A stretch of 64,000 bases of DNA from Protonemura montana (lineage: Eukaryota > Arthropoda > Insecta > Plecoptera > Nemouridae). Made by a program: the position numbers and the translations under genes. The notes beneath the pieces are model-generated. The model did not search any database. It saw only the letters and a program-made list of their open reading frames with translations, and was not told the origin of the DNA. Numbering within the stretch: the first letter of the stretch is position 1; every line of letters begins with the position of its first letter. The stretch spans positions 9,359,943 through 9,423,942 of the forward strand of contig OX387603.1 in the NCBI GenBank assembly GCA_947568835.1, given 5' to 3'. Positions 25,601-40,800 of the stretch are shown one piece after another.

Positions 25601-28600
25601 TAAATTTAAATAAACTGCGAGCTCTTTGTCCAGCACTAATTCGTGACATAGGATTAAAAAAAAAAAAAATAGGACAAAGATATTTTTAATTTCAACTTTA
25701 TTCAAGAGCGTGTCACATTTTGTGCAAAAAATTTCTCTCCAACGAGAGTGCAATAAAAATCCACCGATGACACTAATTTACGAGATGCGTTTCCTGTCCA
25801 AAGCTGGGAAACCCATTTTATTCTTTACAAACTCATTTCACTGGCAATTACAAATGTATTGATACTAATTCACACAAGTTCAAACCTCGATAGCTAACTA
25901 GCTCAGTGTTTTCCAAACTTTCGACATCTTTGAGCCCTCAGTAATTTTCATAACACCGAGAATCCCCCTTAAAAAAAAAAACGCAAATGGATCGAACCAT
26001 GTCGAATCAACACAAAAAAAAGACAGGCCAAAACATTGTAAAATCTGTGAGAAAATAAACAACTTAGTCCTAGGAGAGAAAAAAAAAGTTAAATCATGCA
26101 CTTTTCATGTTTAGAAGCCGTCCGAACTTAATTTTTTTGTGTGTTAAAATTGTGTGCCTTCCACAATCTTTTGAACGAAGAGGAAAGTCAAAAAGCCGCC
26201 CTCATAAAACCTACCCGCATCATGTATTCATTACAAGAGGTGTGTGTTTTTGCCGACAGAGCTCGCTCACAAACGCTGCGCGACTAACGGCCTATGGCAG
26301 GCCAAGACGTTGGACGTTGAGCCCAACGCTGTGGGATGGACCAACTACACGCCTTGCTTCCACGATGGGGCGCGTGAGATGCTGGACAAACTCTACTCGG
26401 GCTCCGAGGAGGCAGCCAAGGTATGTGCGACCAGTCGTTTTACTAAGCTTGGAAACTTAGCTCAAAGACTTTGAGCAAAGGGCTTTGAGCTTAAGAAAAA
26501 AGGGTAAAGCTTGGTGCTGAAACTTAGCTGGAGGCGATTTAGGCTCACTGCTTTACTTTCTTTTTGAGGGACAGTTAAATTCGTTACTGCAGCGTCACCA
26601 CCAATTCTTAGCGTTTACGGGTTTAACATCTGAGTGATTATTGGGGTTTCTTGACGCATTGTTTTGACATCTGGCCATGTGGCACTGGCCTAATGTCGTC
26701 GGTGAATGAGTGGATGATGATGAAATTGATAATGAACATAACTTCGCCTAGAAGGGAGGAAGGGAAACCCGGTGTCGGGACGTAGCCTACGTCGAAAAGT
26801 ACCAAGGGGATTACTAGCTTAACGTCCCTTCCGAAGGACGGTTAAACGCGAACAACAGGATTTCTCCACAAATCCATGCTGTCGAGAGGTTGATAAGCAA
26901 GGCGAATGAAGTTGCTGTACTAACTTTCATTCCTTCAACCTCTCTCCCAAACAGAACTGGACGGTCACCCATTCAATACCTGACCCAGCGCAGTGTTGCT
27001 TAACTTCGATGCGCATCTCAGGAGAACCGGTGTTTCCAACACGCCAAGCCGTCCGGTGGTTGAATATCTATAGACAGCTCTAGTTTCGCATCATTTCCGA
27101 CCCGTCTCTGCCCGTATCATGTACAATTAACATAATGGCCATCCCCGCAATGACGTAACGTGCCGGATTGTTGCTCAACTTTCGCCGGTCCCCTGATAAT
27201 TTCTCCAAAGTATTTACGAGGCTGCTTTTGAAGTTCGTAGTCGAAAGCCAATAAACTGCGGAATTCCAAAATGATAAAGACATAGTTCCTTGACCATGGA
27301 TTCGTGTTTTCAAAAATGATATTGGGGCGCTGTCCTACTCCCTCGAGAAATCTGCTCAGTGGACTTACATAACCCGGAATGAAGGTCGGCCGAGCTTTAT
27401 TACTTTCTCGAGTTATTGTCGAGTTACGTAATTTGCAAACGATCAGATAAATATTTAATAACAGTATTACGTCATAGAAAAATATATTTTAAAAGTGCAC
27501 CAACTTTTAAACGGTAGATTTATCGAGGAGCTGCAACAAATACCTTTATTCAATCATGCACCGTTTTCCTGAAGGGTTTTTCGTCTTCGCTATCGGAGTG
27601 TGCTGACTGCAGGTTTTTTCCTTTCATATCCTGTATGTTAGATTGATCATTACCCTATCAATCAGCTGTACCAGACCGTTGCTTGCAACGTTAGTTGTTA
27701 TTTTCACTGACCAGCCAGGCGGCAAACTGTCGATAGAGATTTGTCCATCGACAACCTTGCAAGACGATCATCGTCAATCACTTCGGGCTTATTATATATC
27801 TTCTGGAAACATGCATGCCATGACGTTACGTCACGTGGGGATTACACGGATGGCATTCTACTTAGAAGCCATGTTAATATTTGATTGTGGTAGGTTTGAA
27901 CGACCTGAGCTAGACATGCGTTAGAGATTCATGGGAGGTTCTGGACGTTTGTGATCGACCTCGTATTTAACTGATTGAACGAGACTTAAATATCTGCGGA
28001 TATTCAATGTTATTATTATTAGGTTCAGTATTACAACTTTGTTTTAACTCCTAAACAAAGTGGGGGTTAAGACGTTTACCATAGCGGCTTCCAAACACAT
28101 GCAGTAAAAATTAGATGTTTCTGTGAGTTAGAAAGTAAACGTATAGAGTTGAAATATGTTGTAATACTGGACATAAGTGATGTGTTATATTTTTTTTAAT
28201 ATATTTTTTTGATAGATTTTATTAAGGTTTCCTGCCAATTTTAGTGGAAAAAACAAAAAAAATCTCTCTTCCCATTTACGCAATTAAAACGTACCTGCTC
28301 TGAAATTTTGCCATTAGTGGACCAAATAGGTAATATAGGTCATAGGAAATATGTAATTGGTAATATAAAATAAATAATAGCTTTGACTTTTTTACAAAGA
28401 TCTCATTTCCTTCCCAATCATCTTCATACGAACATTCCTTTCAAACTGTACTTAAAAAAATGTCCTCAAAAAAATGTATCTTTCACTATGTCTACTTACG
28501 TGCACATTTGCAAATATATATTTTGTCGGATGGTTCCAGGTATGAAACATTAGTATTGAAATACACATGCATTGTTATATATACTTACAGCTTGTTTTCC

Positions 28601-31600
28601 TCATTTCAGACCAAGATCGCCATTGCCGAGTACACGAGGACACTGGAAATTGTCGGTTTCAGCATCTCCTTAACAGCGCTGCTCATATCCCTGGCCATCT
28701 TTTGTCATTTCCGGTAAGCCACAATACTAAACAAAAATTTAAATGCACAAACACAAAAGAAAAATGAAAACTTTGTGTTCTTTCAAATGACTAAAAAATG
28801 AGAATTCGCTCATCATCTCCGAACGTAATTCGCGCCTGAAAGTAATAATAGCAAGTTGTAACTATTCTGGTCGTGTACCGTGAAGATAAAAAGTGACGTG
28901 GTATTTCCGACCACATATCCACGTTTGGACTGTCCCAACAAAACCGCGTCGTCAAACAGCAATATCGACCATGGCTTGGCACATATCTTCATTCAAGAGC
29001 CTCTGGACGCTCGGAAATTAATTGCACCCCCCGGTGCCGGCTCCAATAGTTGTGCGTCACATGCCGTGGGTGTCGCAACGTCGTTCGCGTCTCGCATTGC
29101 GTGCCTCACTTAACTGAAAACTCGCTAAACGGCTTAATTTTGATTTTACATGGATTTTCTATGGACATCGTCCGATGGTCGATTCATGAAAATTTAACGC
29201 TGGTATGTTGAAGACTCTCTTGGTTGGTTTGACTGCGTATGAATGGAGAAAATTTTTCCTTTGTTGTACCCGCGTTTGCGCTAGGGTAGTTCGAGAACTA
29301 CAAGCCGTTACGTCAGAGGAAAAAGGATTGTTTTTTTCATTCACAATTTTTTCAAACGCACTGAACACATTATTTTTGACCCGTGTATCGTGGAAACTCA
29401 ATGTGATAATTATTCCCGAATTCTCTAGCCGGTTTTTAGCTAGCTTTATGTTTAGGTAAACGCAATGCATGAACAAAGTCACATTCACGGAAGCATTTTT
29501 GAGAGTAATTTTCATTCTCATATTAGAAGTAAGTACTACAACTAGATAAGACGGATTAGGTTTAAACGGTATAAATCAAAGTCATATTCAATATGCGTAA
29601 AAACACCTCATTCTTATAACGAAAAAAACCGAAAAAATGTGAAGCAAACTGAAATGCAAAGACTAGCGAATCTGTAACTGATGGGCAAGATTTTGTTCGA
29701 ACGGGGTCTAAAAATTCACAAACATACCTTGCGTTTTGGTTGTTTATTGGCAATTGTCAAGTTTTCATAAATTACAAAAAATCAAATTGATTGCAAATAT
29801 CCGTGTAAAAGAAAACAAAAAGTTCTGTTCGGGAGAGAGGTTGGAGGGATGAAAGTTAGTACAGCAACTTCATTCGCCTTATCAACCTCTCGACAGCATG
29901 GATTTGTGGAGTAATCCTGTTGTTCCCGTTGTGCCGTCCTTCAGAAGGGAAGTTAGGCCGGTGGTCCTCTCGGTGCTCTTCGACAGGAGTAGACTACGTG
30001 TCGGCTCCAGATTTCCCGTCCTTATTTTTAGGCGTGGCTAGGTTCATTATTATCCTTATCATCATCCACTCGTTCACCGACGCCATTAGACCAGTGCCGC
30101 AATCCCCGTCACCAAAACAGTACGTTCAAAGAAAATAACCAAAGAAAACAATGAGATCATACTACAATTGTGATTTATTGTAGTCTACATTTAATCTGAA
30201 GAAAAATTTCCTTTGCGTCACAGTTTTTCTTGGTATTTCGTTACCAAATAAATGTTATAACAACAATTTTGAGCAATCTTAGCTAGCTATATAACCTTAG
30301 CCTACCTTAGGCTTAAGGTAGCCATACCCTTAACCTTAGCCTACACAACCTTAGCTACATAATTTTGATAATATTTCCTCGAAGACAGCGTAATTAAATT
30401 TCGCTCCAAATTTTTCCGACTTCTAAAACCTTAAAGTCATGATTATTGAGGAACCTACATTAAAATATTCCATGCCCGCGGTGTATTAACTTTCTTTGAA
30501 GTTGCCTGTCCTCTCAATACCAGTCGCTAGAGCTAGATGAGAGAGGAAAAAGTGGGTTAAGCATCTAAGTCCGAATTGCACGTTATATTATGAACCCGTC
30601 GATATTCCTGCACCGTGCATGGATAATCTTTCCTTGGTAACCTCGCCACCACTCTGCAAGTGCATATCGGGCTAAATTTGCATCCTAGAGTGACATGCAT
30701 AATATCTTGGTATGCACTCGAGAAACGTTTGATGTGTTGCAATCCTAGTCGTCTTCAACGATTACTCTCAGGGAAAATTGCTAGCGTGATCTTCTTTACA
30801 AGTTCCCGTGGCTCTTTGAGTTCTGAATATCTGTGTGAGATTTAAAGTTTTCGTTCAGCAAGATTATTCGAATATCATACCGATATGCCGACCATGAGAG
30901 ATAGTGTCAGAGATGGTGTTTATTTCTAAAATACAAATAAAACTAAGTTAAGTTAGAAGTCACTTGATTTTAAAGTAACTAACTACATTGCAAGCTAATA
31001 ATAAATTTGCATCGCCTTCATTATCACTATCATAAGCCAAACAACAAATAAACACACTTTCTTGTATGTAACTTCTACATCATCTCACATTGCAAAATGT
31101 TAAACAAAAAGGCAAATACAAGTAGAAAAGTCTCATTTTATTTTGAGACGATCTGGGAATTTTTTTGTACTATTTTCTTAATATCCCAGTTTCGAGTCTG
31201 TGGACTTTGAAAGTAAGATTACCGTGGTCGTTTTTCTGGACCCATAGACAAAGAAGTTACGTCGTCACCCTGTGTTCACTTATATCGAGAGAAGACCCAC
31301 TTTAATTGGGAGCGAATTTTGCGACGCCGTGTGTGGAAACATTTCAATTGATTCAGCTGGGACTCGTTACGTTCACGCTACGAAGATTGACGGTCGCGGG
31401 CCGCGAAACGAGGACACTCTTGTTTCGATTTTTCCGTAGGGAAAGTCAATTGAAAGTCACACTAAGACTTTGCCTTTGAAATTAAAATAAATACGGTATT
31501 CTAAATGACGCTGTTTATGCGCCATTTTCTGGTAAAGTGCCTTTTAGGCACTTGTTTTGTGTTATTTGTATGGTTCTAAACAGCAGCCACAAATTTTTCA

Positions 31601-31845
31601 CACAAATGTTGTGCACACAAACAACGACATGTTGCTAGTCTCTGACCAATCTTATTCTAATTTGAACCCTTTTCGGTCCCATGTCAAATGCCATTCGACA
31701 CTCTTTTTTAACTGTAGTTTAAATGCAAATATTGGTGATTGCTTTCACCGTTATCACACTTTCAGAGTTTTAAATGAGTAAATAACAGGGTCAATATTGC
31801 ATATATTTAGAAAAAAAGCTTTTTGTTACTTTATAAATAGGTACA

Positions 31846-31876
<31 letters not shown>

Positions 31877-34800
31877 TATTCAAATGTTAGGTTCCCTTGT
31901 AAAGCTGTCAATTTATTGTGATCCAGAAAGGTCCACCGTATTCAGTCGATCTTATATTCCTTCCCTACCTTTCCCTTTTGCAAGTTTGCTGCTATATACC
32001 TGAGTAGCATTAATGTTAGTTTAAGGTTTCATTGCGCTAAGGCTATCCAAAAACTATATATTCCTAACAATTGGTCTTTATTTACGCGTCAATATCTACC
32101 TCTGAAACATGTTAGATGTCAGATTTTATGATTGGGCATAATTGTCGAATGAACCGCATTGCTTTGCAATTCTATTTCTGATCTTGACCTGTCAAGAAGG
32201 GTTGCGAGTTGGTGCATAATCTGGCAACACAGCTTAGGTGGTCAAGTGAAGACTGGTTGAAATGTTGATAACAAGATAAACATGATTCGGACAAAAACTC
32301 TCCTAATTTCCACTTCATAACTGAAAGCCTAATGCACCTACGTTTTTACCAGAGAACAGACGCTTATCTTACCTTACAAACACAAGTTAACAAGACAAGG
32401 GTATCTCCCTGAACTTAGCAATCGCACTTAAATGCATCAAAAATACACTAATGCATCAAATGCATTAATTCACAGCGTTTCATAGAGCAGAGATCAGGGT
32501 TTTACGGGGGTGAAAGTATAAGTTACCCGAGAGGTGACCGCACGGTGGTCGTGGCCTAGGTTGTACGTCAAAAAGATCACCTTGGGAAGCCGTTTACTCG
32601 AGTGACTGACTGCACAAGTGAAACACTTCACGGTTAAGGCGATTGCTAGTGTGAGGGGCGGCGCCTTGCGACGCTACAGTTAGGACGCCTGACGTCACGA
32701 CTGTCCGGTGCAGTGCCCTTGATGCCCCTTGGTGCCGCCGTCACCGCTAGCAAGGAACTAACGCGACGGCTGTCGGTCGTATGCTCTCCAGCCATCGACG
32801 ACATCACCGGTATCGTTGTATGGGGAAGTTCCGTTATAGAAAGAAGGAAGATTATGGGGAAAAGGAATACAATTTTAATCTTACAAGACAAAACATTTGA
32901 ATTTTGCTTTAAATTTGAGCTAAAAGCCCAAAACTTTAGTAATTTGAAGTTCAGCTTAAAAGAAAGAGGGGGCGTATTTTGGGGAGAATGTATCAAATGG
33001 GTTTGCGTTTATCGCCTATGGGAGGAAACAAATTAATTCGCTCCAAGCTGGAATTACAAACCCCAAACTTTCGGTGCCCATTGTGCCTGCTCTCTGACTT
33101 GCTTAATCATTGTTTGCGTCAATTTAACTTAATTTGCGTAATTGCAATTCAACTAAATTTAGTTTTGAGTCAGTGGAAGGTATCGGAATTGACGGCAGGC
33201 TACTCGACGGGGTAGATAGCGAGTGTTCTAGCGTTTCGTTGTCATTACATTAATTTAAATTCAAATCACCAGTTGCACTCCTACTCCTTCTCCGTACTCT
33301 AAGTTAAGTTAATTCGCCAGCCAACGCATTTGTCTAGGCTGGTAGGTCAGAAGTCAAATCCGGTTTCCCCTTTTGTCTGGAGGTCAAGTTTACCACAAGG
33401 ACAAATCCTATTGGACTCTTCATATTTATACAACCTTACGTATAAGATCGGCATTGCCAGTTCCAAGTTTTACAAAACGCATGCGAAAGAGCTATCGCAT
33501 GAGTCTATTCCACGGAGCCTAACCCATGATAACTCCCAACCATTTTCAAAATGTTTAAGTAATATTTTATATCTTATTTAAATCTGTGCATATTTTGGTA
33601 CAAGAACCCCCTGGCGCAGTGGTGGCGCAATGGTAGCGCGTCTGACTCCAGATCAGAAGGTTGGGTATTTAAATCTTAATTATTTTATTGCTCAATTTGA
33701 GTAAATCCTAGTTGAGCAGTAGCTTAAATATCATTAAAGTAATAACATTTTTTTGTATACTTAGAAAAGTGAGCATTCTAGAGGATATTTTGGTTCAGTT
33801 AGTCCGTTTGGACATGTTTGCAGACATTTACCAAGGCTAGTGAGCTGAAATGTAGATGATTCTACAGATTTTGATAACAATTGTGTATCAAATCCCCCAT
33901 TTAAATGGCCCTCAACGCAACAGTGGATAAAAATCGGAACTTTGCAAAAGTTGCCGCAAGAATGTTTTATAATTTTTGACTTAGGGCTTGTTCACAAATT
34001 ACATTTTGCACATCACACGGGTTGTTGTCAATTTCTTTCTTTTACCTTGCATGTTTATATCAGATACATAATTACACAGCAGGTTATTTTTTCAACAAGA
34101 AAATTCTCCGTCGCAACATCAAGGCTAAGTCTTCGTAGTTTCGCTTCTGTCAAAAGACTAGCCAGTGGAACTTTTTAATGAGCACAACAAGGTTTGCACG
34201 CCGCAAATGGTATTTAGGTTGCCGTCATTATATCTACTTGAGTTCATTTTGATTTTTTTTTTGTTTTCATCATAGAGAAATAAAATTTAGAGATGCACGT
34301 AAAGCAATATAAAAAAAAATCAATGCCTTGATGGGATGAAAGAGGTAGGGAGGAAGGGGATCATCTTTGACCATTAGGATCAGCAGAAGGCCTAACATGG
34401 ATCGTGGTCGATATTTTGGATGGTCGGTGCACGCTGTTCATTCATTGGGAGAAGATACCAATTTATCTAAACCATCTGGATTCTAGATTCAATTATTGTC
34501 GTAAGTAGGCTATGTAATGGTATTTTTTTGCACCGGCTACAGTTTTATAAAAAGGTACGCTTTTTGCTCATAATAGATGAGTAACAAAGTATTTACCTAA
34601 TTACCGAACAAGTATTTTTCGATGAGTAATGAGAGGTGCGTTCGTCACCCAGAAAGAAAGGTCGAGGTCCTCTCTACCCCCTCCACCCCCTACCACCTCC
34701 ACCGCGTATACCACACCTTTATGAAGGTTGTTGCTTAAGCAAGTTACCGTATCACCACCGCACTAAACTCAAATTGTCGCGAAAAATGTCTGCCAATCGA

Positions 34801-37800
34801 CTTCTTGACCAATAAAAATGGGATATGCTACTTCGAGTCACCTTCGTTTCGAGGTACCTTCAGTACCATAAATAGTACTGAACTTAACGGTTGAACTTCG
34901 ATATTTTGAAGAGTAATTATTTAATTTTAGAGGTTTGCTAAAAAATCGGGTGGCACCTACCGTTACCACGTGTTGCCGACTAGTTTGCTCAACAGAAAGA
35001 TTAAAATCACGCTGACGATCTGATTATTCCTACAAACTATATGATGGTTCTTTAACTGAGATTTTAGGGGCGTTGAAGGGTGGATGGAAATTATTAGCTC
35101 GAATCATTTAGCGCCGTAAAGGAGTGTGCTTTCTTCACAAATTTTAAAGACATAGCTCGATCAATTCCTTCGGTACCGCTCAGGGAAATGTCATAATTTA
35201 TGCATAGGATTTTCCTGCTTTCCGCCATGCACCATTCTTATAAGCGAGAAAATGTTGAATGGTCGCTAGATATCAAATATTAAAATCAATTAATGTTTTT
35301 CTATAACATCTAAACCAAGCGCGTTTAGCTGCTCCAGAAAGCTACTCGAAATCCATTGAAAATCGGAGATCCAATGGGACGTATATGAAATTCATTTTAT
35401 TTTTGATTAATGAGGTTCAAGACCGTTGACATTTTCCAACCAAAGTAATACCAAGATTTTCTTTTAGAGAATAATCCCAAATAAAAAACAAAAAAAAAAT
35501 AATAATAAAAAACGTGAAAGCTAGTCGTAAATGAAGGCAAGAGCAATTTTCGATCGCTTCGGGGCAGTGAATTCTAATTCAAAAGACAGACAGTCGAAAG
35601 ATTTAAATACACAAAAATCATCTTAGACCAAGATAAAGCTGGCTTGCAGCGATGTAAGCCTGCATGGCAACCTAAGCCCCATCGCGATCGCGGTGCGGCA
35701 CAGGACAAACAAAAGAAGCTAAAGCTGTCTGCATCAAAGATGGCGGCTTATTGGAGCACACCTCTGACGTAGCTACAGGACGTTGAAACAATGACACACC
35801 GGGCAAATGAGACAGACGGACTAATAATAGGGAGGCAAGAGAAACCTAGCTACCTAATTGCTCCTGTGCACCGAGATGCTTTGTTGTATTTCGCTCGCGA
35901 GGACCCTTAGGACTTGGAGCCCGCGTCTTTGACGCAATGTACACTGTCGACGGTAAAGAAGACACGGGAAACTCTCCTTTGCAGAAGAAATTGCAGCATG
36001 CATGTTCTTTAAGAGCATGTTCATTGATAATAACTCGATGCTCTCGATTTATTCAGAATCTTGTTAGGTAGGGACTTAGAAATAAATGATATCTTTGCGA
36101 TTTCTTGATGGTGCTTAGGGCGTTATGGAAACTATTCCTAATTGTGGGTGCATAATTAAAGGTTGCTAGACATGCAACACTTGAATTCAGCTTCAGTAGC
36201 GACTGATAATTGTAAGAAGTGCATTTCATATCAGTTTAAGATGAATTAAAAAAAAGTATAAGAAGGTATGATTGATCTTGGAAAAACCACTGCTTCTTGA
36301 AACTAACTAACCATTTATAAATTTACCAACCAATCCATGAGAAACAAAGGGTTTAGTTTTGTAGTTTTTGGATAACAGCAACGGAGAGGGCTTAGCTGTG
36401 AAAAACCCTCTAATATGCAAAGAAATAATAAAAGTGCATTAAAAATTATCTTCGTATTCATTTCAAGTACTAAACGCTCCACGGCTAAGTACGGCCTGAC
36501 GCAGGTTAAACTTAGGATTTATTTCATTTTACGTAGATGGTAAATCGTGGCAAACACAACTAGGATTCCTAAAGAATAGAACCGGGACTTCACAATTGCA
36601 AAGCACACACATTCCACTACCGCCGAAGTCTAACGTACTCTATTCATACAACTGCTTGACGAGGACCTTTTTCCACAAATTTGACTGCGTTTACCAACAA
36701 AGAGAGTCATTATCTTTGCAAAAAAAAGAAAAAAATTGTGTTTACGAAAAAAAAGAGATGCTTTTCACATCATTCTGCATTTAGTACCATAGTTGCTCAT
36801 ACGCATTTTTTAATTTATTTTAATATGTAAAAAGTTTTTTCAAATTTTTTTTTCTGCAGATGTGGTAGAAAATGAGAATACACGTACTACAATGTAACAC
36901 GCCTAATGTAATTAATTTCACATGTACTACATGTGAACTACGCTTTCGGCACACTACCGAAAATATCTGCCACCCCCGACTTCGTCTTTGTTAAGCAGCA
37001 AACATCCGCTACTACCTTTGCACGAGACCCTCGTGCCTGCGAGCAACACGTGCTAATTATACATGCCTGCCGGACAGCTGTGTACAATGCCAACCGGCTA
37101 CTTCAAGCACATACTTGACCTCCACTCGATTCTATCTACAGGGAGAAATAATCCTATAGCCCTTCACGCAATGAAATGAGATTATATTTCATCTAGTTCG
37201 TGTACGATAACGGACGAATAAAGGTTTTTAAACTGCTTTGAAGGGTGGGCTTAAAAAGTAATTTTGTATGTTTACTCCGATTTCATTGGTTCGGAGGTGA
37301 ATTTTTAAGCGGGCATTCTGACAGAAAAAAAAATAACCAAGGAAAATGTACCAATATTTAGTAATATATCATAAGAGTAAGATATGATAGCATTATACGA
37401 GATGCTTATGATCATAAGCATATCAGTATGTAAACTGATCATATTCTGGTGCCAAGAACTGCTTGTAGCAAAGATTTACCCTGAAGATAGCATCGGAACT
37501 TTTGATTTGGAAGTAATTTTTTGGAAAATATTAGAAGTTGATTGATTGACTCACTGATTGATTGATTTTTTTTTTATTTTTTGTTGATAACGTTACGTTA
37601 TAGGAACGTCAGATATTTATTTATTTATTTATTTTATTTCCGTAACATACATGTTATTACAGTTATACTTCTTCAAACAATATAAAATTATTAATCATCA
37701 TTAAAGAATTCTTCTAAGTTATAAAACTCCTTGCCCATTAGGTAAACTTTCACTCTTTTTTTAAAGTTTTTGGGGCTGTCTATGACTCTTAGACTGGCGG

Positions 37801-40800
37801 GCAGTGATTTAAGTAGTTTTGCTCCCTTAAAGTAGAGGCCCGATTGGTAAAGTGCCGTTCTATGTGACTGGCAAGTTGGCAGTTACCTGGACCTAGTGCT
37901 GTGTACATGAGAGTCTTGATTTATGAACAGAGAAATATTGGTTTTAACAAATGTGACAGCTTCTAAGATATACAGGCTGGCTAGTGTGAGTATATTAAGG
38001 TCTCTAAATGCCCCTCTACAACTGATGGTTCTTGCTTTGCTGGTGATAACTCTTATTGCGTGCTTCTGTAGTTTGAAAACCTTCCTCAGCTCCGATTTTG
38101 CTGATCCGCCCCAGAAAACAATGCCGTAGCGTAGGACTGATTCAAAGCTGGCGTGATAAAAAGCTAGAAGATTATTTTGACGCCTATATATACTTATATA
38201 TGCATCACTTATATACTCCAAAGAAGAAAGCACCGTGTAAGCACCACAACTCTAGGGCGTGAACAAAAATCGTAAACTCTTTGCACCTGTCCAGAAAGAC
38301 GGGCGACTATTCGCAATGTACCCTAACCTCTAAGCCTAAACTTGTGTAGCATTAATGTTAATGCCAACGTGCCAAATGATGGCCAATAATGTTAAATAAT
38401 GTCCATATGTGTGATGTTTTTAGAAAAATAAGAATTTCCAAAGACAGTTTTTATGTCATGACGTGGAAATGTATGAAAAATACAATACAAGGTATATTAA
38501 ATTTCTGACATCCGCCCTCTTTATTGTTTTTTTTTTGCCGTATGTTCGCGAACTCCAAGAATAAATCTTCAATCTTGATTTAAGCAGGACAATAATCCTG
38601 ATTTCTTACCGGTGTTCGTATCTCTGATTCCAGGACGCTGCGAAACAACCGCACACGCATCCACCGCAACCTGTTCATCGCGATGGTGATCCAGGTGGTG
38701 ATCCGTCTAACACTTTACATCGACCAGGCCGTGATTAGGGAGCCTCGTGCAGGTGGTCGGGCGCCGGCCGTAGCTCTGCGTCACCGACAGGGCATCGACA
38801 ACACGGTAAGACTATGTCTGCAGAGGAATCAACAGTCTTCTCTCCGCTTGGGGTAGAGAAACATACCTCACTAAAAACGTGTTAAAGACGGTATGTTTTA
38901 AAACAGTAAGAGCCGGGTTTTTTTCGCTGCACGTTAAGTAATATACAGACCGTTAATTTAATATTTGCTAGGCAACAGCCAATCAGCAGATGCATTTTGT
39001 TTCTTAACAGTCTGTTAGTTAATGAAAGTTCCACTGAAAAACTGTCTCTAAAACTAGTAAAAAAAAGTCCAAAACCTCTACTTTTATTTGAATCTATTAT
39101 CTATACATATATTTTGTCATTACAAATAGGCAAATGCATATTTAATGGACATTAAATGTAATAAATAATCACAAAATATGATAAAATAATGTGATAACGT
39201 TGATGAAATCTTATTTAAATTGTAAACGCTTGCAATGCGCGAGGTATTTTATTATTTACAACACTACAACCATCTCAAACTGGGTTAGAGCAACACCCGC
39301 GATAGGTGGAGTTCGGGGTTCGAGTCCCCGTTTGGGCATCAATTTTTGAGACGTTTTTAGTGTTCATAATAACAAAATGTGATCTCGTTCACCGAAAAGA
39401 CTCAAACGGCAAAAACAAGGCCTCCAATTTACACCTCAAATGTAACAAATAAAGCAAAAAGCTCACACGAGAAAAAAATATCCTTCAAAGACAAACTCCT
39501 AGACGCAGCCCGCAGAGCAATCATGGCTCCTCCATGCACAACTGCAAGACGCAACCCGCAAAACAAACTTGGCTCCTCCACAATTCTAAGATGCGACTCG
39601 GAAAAAACACCACAGCTCAACGAATACAATATAATGAGAATACAAACTCACAGCCAGAAGGCTTATGCTTATTTCCAGAGAAACTATCGGATTGCAGAAA
39701 TAGAAGAATTGAAATAAAGTAGGTCAGAATGTCAGACGGTGCTCTCTTCACGCACTTTTCTGTTTCTCCACATCTCTGTACCAATTTGTTTGTCTCTAGT
39801 GTTGTGGAAATGGATAACTTACAGTTTATCTAGATCACTTGAGAGCTTAGTGCCACCCCTACCCTCTTCAATGCTACACCACAACCCATTCTTCAAAACC
39901 AAGTTTCTTGATAGAAATATAGACATTTTCCAATTATCTTCCCGTCGTGCGAGGTGCTTGTAGACCTAGCTAAGAACGTGCGATTACATAATGTAGGTAA
40001 GGGTAATACATCAAAGCTATGTCAACCAATTACCCATTTTAGCGAAATACCCAATTGTGCCAAGGTTCAATGCCAAATGGTTGTCCTTGTTTTTCATAAA
40101 AGTCGAAAGAACTCTTTGACGTTGGTACCAAACTGACAGGACCCTTTGGGCACGACGACGCCGGTCACGTGCTTGGTTGACCATATCCCAACGACTTCCT
40201 CCTTCAGAACAAGTGCTGCTTTGCGCCTTCAGAGGGATGGATGCTTTCAAAAAAGGCCATCTTCACGTCATTTTCTGGTTTCTTTTGTGAGGGGTTTTTG
40301 CTTTTGTTATATTGGTCTTGGGTTTAAATATGCTTCAAATGGTTGTAATTTGAAACCTCTTTGTTGTCCAGTTTTGTTCAACATTCGAATCTTTATCTAA
40401 ACATATGTTGGTGATTACTGTTTTTCAAGTTCTCTTAAAGACGAACTGTATTGCACTCTTTTCTTCCTTTTCTCTGAACTCTGCATCTTAAAAAAGAAAC
40501 AAAGTATACGAACCCCGATTTCCACCTATCGCGGGTGTTGCCAATCCAATTGAGCTACTGGAACACATAATTTTTGAGAGGTTTTTATATCCTTAATTAT
40601 ATAATATTATTGATTTCCGTTTGGGTTTCAATTTTTGAGAGGGTATAGGTGTTACTAATAATCAAATAAATACCCAGTTCGAATAGTTTTTCTAAAAAAA
40701 ATATTTCGCGCCTTGCAAACGTTTGCAATTTAAATAAAAATTTCACAAACTATCCATATTATTACCATTCCTTTTTTTTTTTACATTTGTTTGGAAATCG

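Noticed and set aside
32713-33036. 107-codon + strand ORF in the CpG-rich block
   Set aside because: No recognised domain and no splice borders; the GC-rich half explains the openness.
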